64,000 bases of DNA. Origin: Comamonadaceae bacterium. Its GTDB lineage: Bacteria > Pseudomonadota > Gammaproteobacteria > Burkholderiales > Burkholderiaceae_C. Shown here piece after piece: positions 47,733 to 55,912 of the stretch. Location of the stretch: the NCBI GenBank assembly GCA_004144865.1, contig SEAY01000008.1, positions 28,261 to 92,260 of the forward strand, written 5' to 3'. Both the position numbers and the translations under genes were made by a program. The first letter of the stretch is position 1. Each line of letters opens with the position of its first letter. The notes under the pieces were generated by a model. It saw nothing but the letters and a program-made list of their open reading frames with translations, searched no databases and was not told where the DNA came from.

Positions 47733-48437
47733 ATGCCGGACAAGCACCTTTCCACCCAGTTCGACACCGAGCTCAACGCGCTTTCCTCGCGCGTGATGGA
47801 ACTCGGCGGGCTCGTCGAATCGCAGATCCGCCAGGCGATCTACGCCGTGTCGGAGTTCAACGGCGACGTGGCACGGCAGGTCATAGAGACCGAGGACCGC
47901 GTCAACCAGATGGAAGTGGACATCGACCGCGACCTGTCGTCGGTGATCGCGCGCCGCCAGCCGACCGCGCGGGACCTGCGGCTGCTGATGGCCATCTCCA
48001 AGACCACCGCCAACCTCGAGCGCGTGGGCGACGAGGCCCGCCGCATCGCGCGCATGGTGCTGTCCATCCTGGAGAAGGGCGGCGCCGCGCGCACGCTGCC
48101 GGCCAACGAGCTGCGCGTGGCGGCGGACCTGGCGTCGGCCCAGCTGCGCAAGGTGCTGGACGCCTTCGCGCGCCTGGACACCACGGCCGCCGTGGCCATC
48201 ATGAAAGGCGACGACCTGCTGGACCAGGAGTTCGACGGCTTCGTGCGCAAGCTGATCACGTACATGATGGAAGACCCGCGCACGATCTCCAGCAGCCTGG
48301 ACCTGCTGTTCGTGGCCAAGGCCATCGAACGCATCGGCGACCACGCCAAGAACATCGCCGAGTTCATCATCTACGTGGTGAAGGGCGCCGACGTGCGCCA
48401 CAGCCCGATCGAGACCATCGAGTCGGCGATCAAGTAG
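47733..48437 (+). CDS. phoU: Phosphate signalling regulator PhoU
   Basis: A 234-aa all-helical protein made of two similar three-helix bundles, each with an E/DxxxD metal cluster pattern (for example ETEDRVNQMEVDIDRDL and KAIERIGDHAKNIAEFII). PhoU represses the PhoBR system when phosphate is plentiful by bridging PstB and PhoR. It sits in its usual place between pstB and phoB with an aaggagtcg ribosome binding site. Confidence 0.95.
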   Translation: MPDKHLSTQFDTELNALSSRVMELGGLVESQIRQAIYAVSEFNGDVARQVIETEDRVNQMEVDIDRDLSSVIARRQPTARDLRLLMAISKTTANLERVGDEARRIARMVLSILEKGGAARTLPANELRVAADLASAQLRKVLDAFARLDTTAAVAIMKGDDLLDQEFDGFVRKLITYMMEDPRTISSSLDLLFVAKAIERIGDHAKNIAEFIIYVVKGADVRHSPIETIESAIK

Positions 48438-48450
48438 GAGAGCCCGCAGC

Positions 48451-49167
48451 ATGAAGCACCAGCCGCGCATCCTGGTCGTCGAGGACGAGCCGGCGATCGC
48501 CGAACTGATCGCCGTCAACCTGCGGCACAACGGCATGGCGCCCGTGTGGTCGGAAGACGGGGACTCGGCGCAGCGCGAGATCGACGCCGTGCTTCCCGAC
48601 GCGATCCTGCTCGACTGGATGCTGCCCGGGCAGAGCGGCGTGGCGCTCGCGCGCCGCTGGCGCGCCGACCCGCGCACCAAGACGATCCCGATCCTGATGC
48701 TCACCGCGCGCGGCGACGAAGCCGACAAGGTGAGCGGGCTGGACGCGGGCGCCGACGACTACATCACCAAGCCGTTCTCCACCCAGGAGCTGCTGGCCCG
48801 CATCCGCGCGGTGCTGCGCCGGCGCGCTCCCGAGAAGACGGAGGAGACGGTCACCCTCGGCGGCCTGCTGCTGGACGGCGCCGCGCACCGCGTGAGCTGG
48901 CAGGGCAAGCCGCTGAAGGTCGGCCCCACGGAGTTCAAGCTGCTGCACTTCCTGATGCAGCACCCCGAGCGCGTGCACAGCCGCCAGCAGCTGCTGGACC
49001 GGGTGTGGGGCGACCACGTCTTCATCGAGGAGCGCACGGTCGACGTGCACGTCAAGCGCCTGCGCGAAGCGCTCGGGCCGGCGGCGGGTGCGCTGGTGGA
49101 GACCGTGCGCGGCGCGGGCTATCGCATCACGGCGCAGCCCGTGGGACGTTCGCGCGAAGTGGCGTGA
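48451..49167 (+). CDS. phoB: Phosphate regulon response regulator PhoB
   Basis: A 238-aa OmpR-family regulator. The receiver domain has the acidic pocket VVEDEPAI, phospho-acceptor Asp55 in LLDWMLPG, and Lys in ITKPFS. The C-terminal winged helix (LKVGPTEFKLLHFLMQHPERVHSRQQLLDRVW, split here by the recognition helix RTVDVHVKRLREAL) binds Pho boxes at an 11-bp period. The half-site arrays listed at 32620, 34449, 37281, 43725 and 43830 are its probable targets. Confidence 0.96.
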   Translation: MKHQPRILVVEDEPAIAELIAVNLRHNGMAPVWSEDGDSAQREIDAVLPDAILLDWMLPGQSGVALARRWRADPRTKTIPILMLTARGDEADKVSGLDAGADDYITKPFSTQELLARIRAVLRRRAPEKTEETVTLGGLLLDGAAHRVSWQGKPLKVGPTEFKLLHFLMQHPERVHSRQQLLDRVWGDHVFIEERTVDVHVKRLREALGPAAGALVETVRGAGYRITAQPVGRSREVA

Positions 49168-49177
49168 TACTGCTTCG

Positions 49178-50533
49178 GTGGCGTTCCGTCTGATCCTGTT
49201 CCTGCTCTGCCTGGGCCTGGGCGGCCTGGGGGGAGCGCTGCTGGCCGGGCACCAGGGCGCCGAGCTGGGCCTGGTGGCAGGCGCGGTCGTCTGGTTCGCC
49301 GTCGACAGCCTGCGCGGCCTGCGCGCGCTGCGCTGGCTGCGTGGCAACGACCTGCGCAACCCGCCGCGCCTCGGAGGCCTGTGGGGCGAGGCGCTCGACC
49401 GCGTGCGCCGCGCCGTGGCCCTGCGCGATCGCGGCACGGAAGAGGCCGAGAGCCGGCTGGCGGACTTCCTCGATGCGATCCGCGCCTCGCCCAATGGCGT
49501 CGTGCTGCTCGACCGCGAAGGCCGCATCGAATGGCTCAATGAAACGGCTGCCGCGCACTTCGGCTTCGATCCGGTGCGCGACCAGCAGCAGCACATCGGC
49601 AACCTGCTGCGCGATCCAGATTTCGGCGCCATGTACGCGGGGCGCAGCCATGCGGAAGACGTGGTGATCCCGGCCCCGGGCAGCACCGCGCTGCGTCCGC
49701 GCAAGCTGTCGCTGCGGCTGCATCCCTACGGCCAGGGCCGCCTGCTGATGCTGTCGCGCGACGTGACTTCGGTGGAGCAGGCGGAGTTCATGCGCCGCGA
49801 CTTCGTGGCGAACGTCTCGCACGAGATCCGCACGCCGCTCACCGTGCTCTCCGGCTTCGTCGAAACGCTGCAGACGCTGGACCTGCCGCGCGAGGAGCGC
49901 GCGCGCTACCTGCAGATGATGGGCCAGCAGACCCAGCGCATGCAGACGCTGGTGAACGACCTGCTCACGCTGTCCCGGCTCGAAGGCAGCCCCCCGCCGG
50001 GCGCAGGCGATTGGACTCCGCTCGCGAGCCTGCTCGCGCAATGCGAGCAGGAGGCGCGGGCGCTGGCGGCGGCGCTGGGCAAGTCGCTGGACGTGCGCTT
50101 CCTGCCCCATGCCGAGCTCGCCCTGGCCGGCACGGCGGTCGAACTCCAGAGCGCCTTCTCCAACCTGGTGACCAACGCCGTGCGCTACACCCCGGGCGGC
50201 GGCCTGGTGGAAGTGTCGGCCGCGCAGCAGCCCGACGGCCGCCTGGCCTTCAGCGTGCGCGACACCGGCCCGGGCGTCGCGGCCGAACACGTGCCGCGCC
50301 TGACCGAGCGCTTCTACCGCGTGGACCGCAGCCGCTCGCGCGAGACCGGCGGGACCGGGCTCGGACTGGCCATCGTCAAGCACGTGGTGCAGCGGCACGG
50401 CGGCGAACTGCACATAGCGAGCACGCCGGGCGCCGGATCCACCTTCACGATCCTGCTGCCGGCTGCGCGTGTCCGGGCGGCGGAAACGGCCGGTAGCGCC
50501 GCACGGCACGCCACAGAATCAGCGGCAGGATGA
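49178..50533 (+). CDS. phoR: Phosphate regulon sensor histidine kinase PhoR
   Basis: A 451-aa kinase. It has two short N-terminal membrane helices (about residues 4-22 and 28-45) with almost no periplasmic loop, as expected since PhoR senses through PstB-PhoU. A PAS domain (about 95-200) precedes HisKA with His215 in VSHEIRTPLTV, and HATPase with TGGTGLGLAIV. The GTG at 49178, ten bases after phoB, is the only start giving the membrane segment at the N-terminus. Its 3' end overlaps the convergent MATE gene by 89 bp. Confidence 0.94.
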   Translation: MAFRLILFLLCLGLGGLGGALLAGHQGAELGLVAGAVVWFAVDSLRGLRALRWLRGNDLRNPPRLGGLWGEALDRVRRAVALRDRGTEEAESRLADFLDAIRASPNGVVLLDREGRIEWLNETAAAHFGFDPVRDQQQHIGNLLRDPDFGAMYAGRSHAEDVVIPAPGSTALRPRKLSLRLHPYGQGRLLMLSRDVTSVEQAEFMRRDFVANVSHEIRTPLTVLSGFVETLQTLDLPREERARYLQMMGQQTQRMQTLVNDLLTLSRLEGSPPPGAGDWTPLASLLAQCEQEARALAAALGKSLDVRFLPHAELALAGTAVELQSAFSNLVTNAVRYTPGGGLVEVSAAQQPDGRLAFSVRDTGPGVAAEHVPRLTERFYRVDRSRSRETGGTGLGLAIVKHVVQRHGGELHIASTPGAGSTFTILLPAARVRAAETAGSAARHATESAAG

Positions 50534-51824
50534 GGGCGAGCAGCGCCAGCCCGGTGCTGCTGGCGATCCAGAACGCATGCGGGCTGTTCTGCGCGCCCCA
50601 GGGCCCCAGCCCCGCGTAGGCAAGCTGGTAGCCGCCGACCACGCCCACGCCCCACAGCAGCACGCAATACGCCACCAGCGGCGCCACCGCCACGCGGTAG
50701 GAACGCAGCACGAAGACGCACAGCGCCTGGATCGCGTCGCCCAAGTGGTAGGCCGCCACCAGGGCGAGCAGGCCCGCGGCGAGCGACGCGACCTGCGCGT
50801 CGGCGGTGTAGAGCGCGGCGATGCCCTCGCGGGCCAGCAGCACGAGGCCGGCGAGCAGCGCCGCCATCGACAGGCCCATGCGGAAGCCGGTGCGGATGCA
50901 GGCCCGCGCCTTCTTCGGGTCGCCCGCGCCGAGCCAGAAGCTCACGCGCGCGCTGGTGGCGATCGCCAGCGACAGCGGCACCATGTACATCACGGCGGTG
51001 AGGTTGGAGGCAATCTGGTGTGCAGCCGCCGAGAGCGTGCCCTGGCGCGCGATGAAGAGCGACATCAGGGTGAAGGAGGTCACTTCCACGGTGATGGCCA
51101 GGCCGGCGGGAACGCCCAGCCGCGCGAACTGCGCGATGGTGGGCCAGTGCGGCGCCTCCAGCCGGCGCCAGATCGCATAGGGCCGGTAGAGCGGATCGGT
51201 GCGTAGCAGCCAGGCCGCGATGCCGAGGAAGACGTAGTTCACGACGACCGTCGCCCAGGCGCAGCCGACGGCGCCCATCGCGGGCAGGCCGGCGCCGCCG
51301 AAGGCGAACCAGATCGTCAGCGGCACCTTCAGCACCAGCGAGCCGAGCTGCAGCCAGGTCACCAGCTGCGGCTTGCCGAGGCTCTGGTTGAGCGTGCTGT
51401 ACATGCGGAACAGCAACGCGGGCGGCAGGGCCAGCGCGAGGACGGCAAGGTACTGCCGCACGTCGTCCTGCAGCGCCGGCGGCACGTCGGTGCCGTGCAG
51501 CAGCGCGTTGGGGAACAGCAGGCCGAACACGCCGGCCACGACGGCCAGCATCGCGAGATAGAGGGCCTGCCGCACGGACCGTCCGACCGCGGCGGGGCGT
51601 CCGGCGCCGTGCAGCTCGGCCCACGTGGGCAGCAGGGCCTGCAGCACACCCATGAGCGCGACGAACACGGTGATGTAGACGGCGGCGCCCACCGACAGCG
51701 CGGCCAGCGCCTGCTGCGAATAGCGCCCCGCCACGATGGTGTCGGTGACGCCGAAGGCCATGGTCGCCAGCTGCCCGGCCAGCACGGTGCCGGCGTGCCT
51801 GGCGATGATCCCGCGTTCGGTCAC
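50445..51824 (-). CDS. MATE-family multidrug/Na+ efflux transporter
   Basis: A 459-aa protein with twelve helices in two similar halves, the MATE layout. The first half starts ARHAGTVLAGQLATMAFGVTDTIVAGRY, with the conserved TDTIVAG; the second half repeats it around GLAITVEVTSFTLMSLFIARQG. MATE proteins export cationic drugs or metabolites with Na+ or H+. The GTG at 51824 overlaps the stop of the upstream gene (GTGA). The C-terminal tail RYRPFPPPGHAQPAAGS is antisense to the end of phoR. Substrate is unknown. Confidence 0.9.
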   Translation of the reverse strand: MTERGIIARHAGTVLAGQLATMAFGVTDTIVAGRYSQQALAALSVGAAVYITVFVALMGVLQALLPTWAELHGAGRPAAVGRSVRQALYLAMLAVVAGVFGLLFPNALLHGTDVPPALQDDVRQYLAVLALALPPALLFRMYSTLNQSLGKPQLVTWLQLGSLVLKVPLTIWFAFGGAGLPAMGAVGCAWATVVVNYVFLGIAAWLLRTDPLYRPYAIWRRLEAPHWPTIAQFARLGVPAGLAITVEVTSFTLMSLFIARQGTLSAAAHQIASNLTAVMYMVPLSLAIATSARVSFWLGAGDPKKARACIRTGFRMGLSMAALLAGLVLLAREGIAALYTADAQVASLAAGLLALVAAYHLGDAIQALCVFVLRSYRVAVAPLVAYCVLLWGVGVVGGYQLAYAGLGPWGAQNSPHAFWIASSTGLALLALILPLILWRAVRRYRPFPPPGHAQPAAGS

Positions 51825-53503
51825 CGTTTCCGGTACAGGAGGAGGTTCTCGCGCTGGTCCGTCGGGCGCCGCACCGCGGTGACCAGCCGCCACTGCTTCA
51901 GGTTCAGCGCCATCGGCAGCGACACCTCCAGGTCCTGTGCCGCGACCAGCCAGGGACAGGCGCTCGGAATCTGCGCGGCCCGTACGTCGAGCTGGCCGTG
52001 GAAGCGCAGTGCCACGATCTGCGGGCGCGTGAGGCCGATGACCTCGACGCAGCCCGGCGCATCGATGCCGGCCGTGATGCCCTGCACCACGGGCTTGTAG
52101 CTGCGCGCGTAGTCCAGGACCGGCAGCCACAGCGTCATCACCAGCAGCCAGGCGAGCGAGGTGCCGCCGGCGGGCAGCACGAGGCTCTTCCAGATCGCCT
52201 CGCGGCTGCGGCTGGTGCGCCAGCGCACCAGCCAGATCCAGGCCGCGGTGGCCAGCAGGGCGACGACGAAGGCGATCCATCCGAAGGACGGCTCGAAGCC
52301 GGGTGCGAGGCGTGCCACGTTCTGCGCGGGCTTGGCCGGCACGCCGGTCTGCAGCGAGATCCAGATCACCCAGATGACGATGGCGCAGCCGCTGAAGAAC
52401 AGCAGCGTGAACCAGTCGATCAGCGCCGAGACGCTGCGCTGGAAGGTGGGCAGCGCGAAGGCGGCCAGCGCCGCGAGCGCGGGCAGTCCCAGCAGCAGCG
52501 CGCGGTCGGGGTTGGGGGCGACCACCGTCGTGACCAGCGACACCGCGGCGAACCAGAGCGGCAGGGCCACGTGCCGGCGGGTGAGCTGGCGGCGCCAGCG
52601 CCACACGGTCCACAGCACCAGCGGCCACGCGGGCCACGTGAACCACAGCACGAGGCGCACGAGCGACTGCCACTCGCGGCCGGGGCCGCTGGCCGGATTC
52701 AGGCGCCAGTGCCAGGCGCCGAAGGCCGCCGCCAGCGCGCCGGAGGCGAGGGCGAGCAGCAGCACCAGCAGCGCGCCGCGGGCGCCCCGGCCCTCCGCCT
52801 CGCTGTCGTGCGATGCATTGATCCAGTGGACCACCGCGCCCCCGAGCGCGAAGACCACCCCCATCGCGGGCGCGCCGCTGAGGGCGAGCCCCGGCAAGGC
52901 AACGGCCAGCGCGACGGCCGGCGCCAGGATGCGATAAGGCAGCGCGGCCAGGCCGTAGAAGGCCAGGGCCGTGAACCCCAGCTGCGCGAGTGCCGGCGTG
53001 GTCTCGTGCGACAGCTGCATCAGCCCCAGGCAGGCGATCAGCGCCAGCAGGGCGCCGTCGGCCATCGCGCGGGCGTAATCGGTGGGCGCAGCCTCCCCGC
53101 CGAAGGCGAAGGGCACGGGCTGGGCGTGCGGCGTGCGGGCCAGGTAGTAGGTGCCGTACCAGGTGGAGAACAGCGTCACCACCAGCAGTGCGATGAACGG
53201 GATGCGGGCCACGAAATCGGGCGACAGCCACCCGGGGGCCAGCTGGATCGCCCAGGCGCCGAGCCAGTAGGGCAGCAGGGCATCGAAATCCGGCGACTGC
53301 CCCAGGAGCAGCGGTTCGAGCCACGAGGTGCGGCCCGTGGCCAGCTCGAACATGTAGCCGAAGGCCATGATGTCCGCGTTCTTCCACGGCTCGCGGCCGA
53401 GGAAGCCGGGCAGCACGTACGCCGCGCACAGGAGCAGCAGCGCCACGCGGGGCAGGCGCCGCACGGCGCCCTGGGTGACGATGGCGGGGGTAGGCCGGTT
53501 CAC
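51821..53503 (-). CDS. Polytopic membrane protein, GT39/ArnT-like glycosyltransferase
   Basis: A 560-aa protein with about ten to twelve membrane helices and a short soluble C-terminal part (PGCVEVIGLTRPQIVALRFHGQ). After the first helix it has REPWKNADIMAFGYMFELATG, where the acidic residues match the first periplasmic loop of GT39/ArnT-like lipid-linked sugar transferases. Lipid donor and target are unknown. The GTG at 53503 places a short basic segment before helix 1; a TTG at 53542 is less likely. It is coupled to the MATE gene. The two may form a small envelope operon; the reason for the pairing is not clear. Confidence 0.72.
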   Translation of the reverse strand: MNRPTPAIVTQGAVRRLPRVALLLLCAAYVLPGFLGREPWKNADIMAFGYMFELATGRTSWLEPLLLGQSPDFDALLPYWLGAWAIQLAPGWLSPDFVARIPFIALLVVTLFSTWYGTYYLARTPHAQPVPFAFGGEAAPTDYARAMADGALLALIACLGLMQLSHETTPALAQLGFTALAFYGLAALPYRILAPAVALAVALPGLALSGAPAMGVVFALGGAVVHWINASHDSEAEGRGARGALLVLLLALASGALAAAFGAWHWRLNPASGPGREWQSLVRLVLWFTWPAWPLVLWTVWRWRRQLTRRHVALPLWFAAVSLVTTVVAPNPDRALLLGLPALAALAAFALPTFQRSVSALIDWFTLLFFSGCAIVIWVIWISLQTGVPAKPAQNVARLAPGFEPSFGWIAFVVALLATAAWIWLVRWRTSRSREAIWKSLVLPAGGTSLAWLLVMTLWLPVLDYARSYKPVVQGITAGIDAPGCVEVIGLTRPQIVALRFHGQLDVRAAQIPSACPWLVAAQDLEVSLPMALNLKQWRLVTAVRRPTDQRENLLLYRKR

Positions 53504-53544
53504 GCGCGGGAGTGTGTCACAGCGGGCGGGGGAGCCGCCCAACG

Positions 53545-53570
53545 AAAAAGGCAGCCGGTTGGCTGCCTTC
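53545..53570 (-). terminator. Rho-independent terminator after rpmE2
   Basis: Read on the minus strand, AAGGCAGCC pairs with GGCTGCCTT around AACC, followed by a T5 tract. It is 21 nt after the rpmE2 stop and separates it from the GT39-like gene. Confidence 0.85.
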
Positions 53571-53590
53571 GTCTGTCGAAGCCGCGCGCC

Positions 53591-53848
53591 TTACTTGGCG
53601 GCGGTCTTGCCGAACTTCTTGAAGAACTTGTCGACGCGGCCGCCCATGTCGTTGACCGACTTCTGGGTGCCCGTGTAGAAGGGATGCGACTCGCTGGAGG
53701 TGTCCAGCTTGAACAGCGGCAGTTCGCGGCCGTCGTCCATCTTCACCATTTCGCGCGTGCTCACGCAGGAGCGGGTCACGAACTTGAAACCGTTCGACAG
53801 GTCCACGAAGCAGACGTCGCGGTAGTTGGGGTGAATGCCTTCTTTCAT
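53591..53848 (-). CDS. rpmE2: 50S ribosomal protein L31 type B
   Basis: An 85-aa L31. It starts MKEGIHPNYRDVCFVDLSNG and has the long form of the loop (VKMDDGRELPLFKLDTSSESHPFYTG split by its conserved SSxSHPFYTG). The CxxC zinc motif of type A L31 is missing; the two cysteines seen (C13 and C28) are not paired that way. In many bacteria the zinc-free type is made when zinc is low. In Burkholderiales it is often the only L31 and sits next to rho, as here, so zinc control cannot be inferred. No Zur-like box was recognised upstream. Confidence 0.95.
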   Translation of the reverse strand: MKEGIHPNYRDVCFVDLSNGFKFVTRSCVSTREMVKMDDGRELPLFKLDTSSESHPFYTGTQKSVNDMGGRVDKFFKKFGKTAAK

Positions 53849-53942
53849 GGTGTCCTCGTCAGTGCCGGCAGCCGTGCCAGGACATCTGGCGTACTTTCCG
53901 GAAAGCCTGCGATTATAGCGGGAAGCGGCGCTCGGGGAGAAA

Positions 53943-53973
53943 GCCCTGGGTCCCCGCCTGCGCGGGAACGACG
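53943..53973. repeat. Single arm of the GTCATTCCCGCG-type repeat
   Basis: GCCCTGGGTCCCCGCCTG and the following bases to 53973 match 23854-23884 at 30 of 31 positions. Only one arm is present here. It ends 4 nt before the rho stop codon on the minus strand, again at a gene 3' end. Confidence 0.85.
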
Positions 53974-53977
53974 GACA

Positions 53978-55243
53978 TCACCCGCCGCGGCGCATCATGT
54001 CGAAGAACTCCACGTTGGTCTTGGTGGCCTTCATGGACTTCAGGACCATCTCCATCGCCTCGATCTCGTCCATGTTGTACATGAACTGGCGCAGGATGCG
54101 GGTCTTCTGCAGGATCTCGGGGGCCAGCAGCAGCTCTTCGCGGCGCGTGCCGGAGCGATTGAGCTGGATGGAGGGGAAGACGCGCTTCTCGTACAGGCGG
54201 CGGTCGAGGTGCAGTTCGCAGTTGCCGGTGCCCTTGAACTCCTCGAAGATCACTTCGTCCATGCGCGAGCCGGTGTCGATCAGCGCGGTGGCGATGATGG
54301 TGAGCGAGCCGCCTTCCTCGACGTTGCGGGCGGCGCCCAGGAAGCGCTTGGGGCGCTGCAGCGCATTGGCGTCGACGCCGCCGGTCAGCACCTTGCCGGA
54401 GGAGGGCACGACGTTGTTGTAGGCGCGGGCCAGGCGGGTGATGGAATCCAGCAGGATCACCACGTCCTTCTTCAGTTCGACCAGGCGCTTGGCGCGCTCG
54501 ATGACCATCTCGGCGACGTGCACGTGGCGGGCGGCAGGTTCGTCGAAGGTGGACGCGATCACTTCGGCCTTCACCGAGCGCTGCATGTCCGTCACTTCCT
54601 CGGGCCGCTCGTCCACCAGCAGCACCATCATGTAGCTGTCGGGGTAGTTGGCCGCGATGGCGTGGGCGATGTGCTGCATCATCACCGTCTTGCCGCTCTT
54701 GGGCGGGGCGACGATCAGGGCGCGCTGGCCCTTGCCGATGGGGGCGATGATGTCGATCACGCGGCCGGTGACGTTCTCCTCGCCCTTGAGGTTGTCGCGT
54801 TCGAGGCGCATCTGTTCCCGGGGGAACAGCGGCGTCAGGTTCTCGAACATGATCTTGTGCTTGTTGTCCTCCGGCAGCCCGCCGTTGACCTTGTCGAGCT
54901 TGGTCAGCGCGAAGTAGCGCTCGCCGTCCTTCGGCGTCCTGACTTCGCCTTCGATCATGTCGCCGGTGTGCAGGTTGAAGCGGCGCACCTGCGAGGGCGA
55001 GATGTAGATGTCGTCGGTGCTCGCCGTGTAGCTGGTGTCCGGGCTGCGCAGGAAACCGAAGCCGTCCGGCAGGATCTCCAGCACGCCGTCGGCGAAGACC
55101 TGCTCGCCGGCGCGGGCGCGCTTCTTGATGATCGCGAACATCAGCTCCTGCTTGCGCATGCGGCCGACGTTTTCGATCTCGAGCTCTTCGGCCTGCTTGA
55201 GGACTTCGGAGACGTGCAGCGCCTTGAGTTCGTTCAGGTGCAT
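53978..55243 (-). CDS. rho: Transcription termination factor Rho
   Basis: A 421-aa hexameric RNA helicase, near the 419 of E. coli. The N-terminal helical domain ([20 protein letters not shown]) and the RNA-binding cold-shock-like domain ([15 protein letters not shown]) precede the ATPase: Walker [10 protein letters not shown], Walker [16 protein letters not shown], and the Q/R loops. [20 protein letters not shown] is the conserved secondary RNA site. A 125-nt leader separates the ATG from the likely -10, which suits the known self-regulation of rho. Confidence 0.98.
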   Translation of the reverse strand: MHLNELKALHVSEVLKQAEELEIENVGRMRKQELMFAIIKKRARAGEQVFADGVLEILPDGFGFLRSPDTSYTASTDDIYISPSQVRRFNLHTGDMIEGEVRTPKDGERYFALTKLDKVNGGLPEDNKHKIMFENLTPLFPREQMRLERDNLKGEENVTGRVIDIIAPIGKGQRALIVAPPKSGKTVMMQHIAHAIAANYPDSYMMVLLVDERPEEVTDMQRSVKAEVIASTFDEPAARHVHVAEMVIERAKRLVELKKDVVILLDSITRLARAYNNVVPSSGKVLTGGVDANALQRPKRFLGAARNVEEGGSLTIIATALIDTGSRMDEVIFEEFKGTGNCELHLDRRLYEKRVFPSIQLNRSGTRREELLLAPEILQKTRILRQFMYNMDEIEAMEMVLKSMKATKTNVEFFDMMRRGG

Positions 55244-55368
55244 GGAGTGACCCCTTGGGGCAGTGTTCTTGAAGGTCTTTGGGGGGAGGTTCCTTGCGGG
55301 GCGAGAACTGCCCTGGGAACCGGGTTTCGAACCGTCCGCCTGGCACCGGCGGATCAGCGATCGGGCGG

Positions 55369-55374
55369 ATTATG
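55369..55374 (-). promoter_or_regulatory. Probable -10 of the rho promoter
   Basis: CATAAT on the minus strand at the only AT-rich spot of the rho-trxA gap. The expected -35 position falls at the edge of the palindromic repeat (55392), so the repeat borders the promoter. The leader between it and rho shows no gene. Confidence 0.5.
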
Positions 55375-55391
55375 CAGCAAAAACAGGGATT

Positions 55392-55470
55392 GGGGGCTAG
55401 AGGCTGGAGGCTAGGGTGGTGAGTGAGCGGGCCGGAATTCCCCAGCCTCTAGCCTCCAGCACCTAGCCCC
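55392..55470. repeat. Heptad-built palindromic repeat, copy 2, between trxA and rho
   Basis: The left arm GGGGCTAGAGGCTGGAGGC... at 55392-55415 pairs with the right arm ending ACCTAGCCCC at 55470; about 21 of 24 outer positions match. The same 7-nt units (GCTAGAG, GCTGGAG, GCTAGGG) as at 6161-6248 build both arms. The centre differs. The right edge is 8 nt from the trxA stop. Confidence 0.88.
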
Positions 55471-55478
55471 TTTGCTGG

Positions 55479-55811
55479 CTATGCCAGCTGTTGATCCAGG
55501 AAAGCCGTGAGCTGCGCCTTGCTCATGGCGCCGACCTTGGTGGCAGCGAGCTGGCCGTCCTTGAACAGCATGAGCGTGGGGATGCCGCGGATGCCGAACT
55601 TGGCGGGGATGTCGCGGTTCTCGTCCACGTTCATCTTGGCGATCTGCAGCTTGTCCTTGTAGGTCTCGGAGACCTCGTCGAGGATGGGCGCGATCATCTT
55701 GCAGGGGCCGCACCACTCCGCCCAGTAGTCCACCAGCACGGGCTTGCCGGCTTTCAGGACGTCGGATTCGAAGGAGGCGTCGGAGATGTGCTTGATCAGG
55801 TCGCTGGCCAT
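55479..55811 (-). CDS. trxA: Thioredoxin
   Basis: A 110-aa thioredoxin with the redox pair Cys34 and Cys37 in [12 protein letters not shown], then [22 protein letters not shown] with the cis-Pro, and [12 protein letters not shown]. It reduces cytoplasmic protein disulfides using thioredoxin reductase. The order trxA then rho is conserved in proteobacteria. A palindromic repeat lies between the two and may end or stabilise the trxA mRNA. Confidence 0.97.
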   Translation of the reverse strand: MASDLIKHISDASFESDVLKAGKPVLVDYWAEWCGPCKMIAPILDEVSETYKDKLQIAKMNVDENRDIPAKFGIRGIPTLMLFKDGQLAATKVGAMSKAQLTAFLDQQLA

Positions 55812-55912
55812 GTTTTCCTCTCGGAGCGGGTTCCTCCCCGCTACAGCTACAGTCAGGGCATTGTGACAGAAACCAAGATGTCCCGCGGAGGCGGGAAGGG
55901 CGGACCGGTGCT

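Noticed and set aside
55318..55352. GGTTCGAAACCC on the minus strand, similar to a tRNA T-loop
   Set aside because: No acceptor stem, anticodon arm or D-arm can be built around it; it lies in the rho leader.
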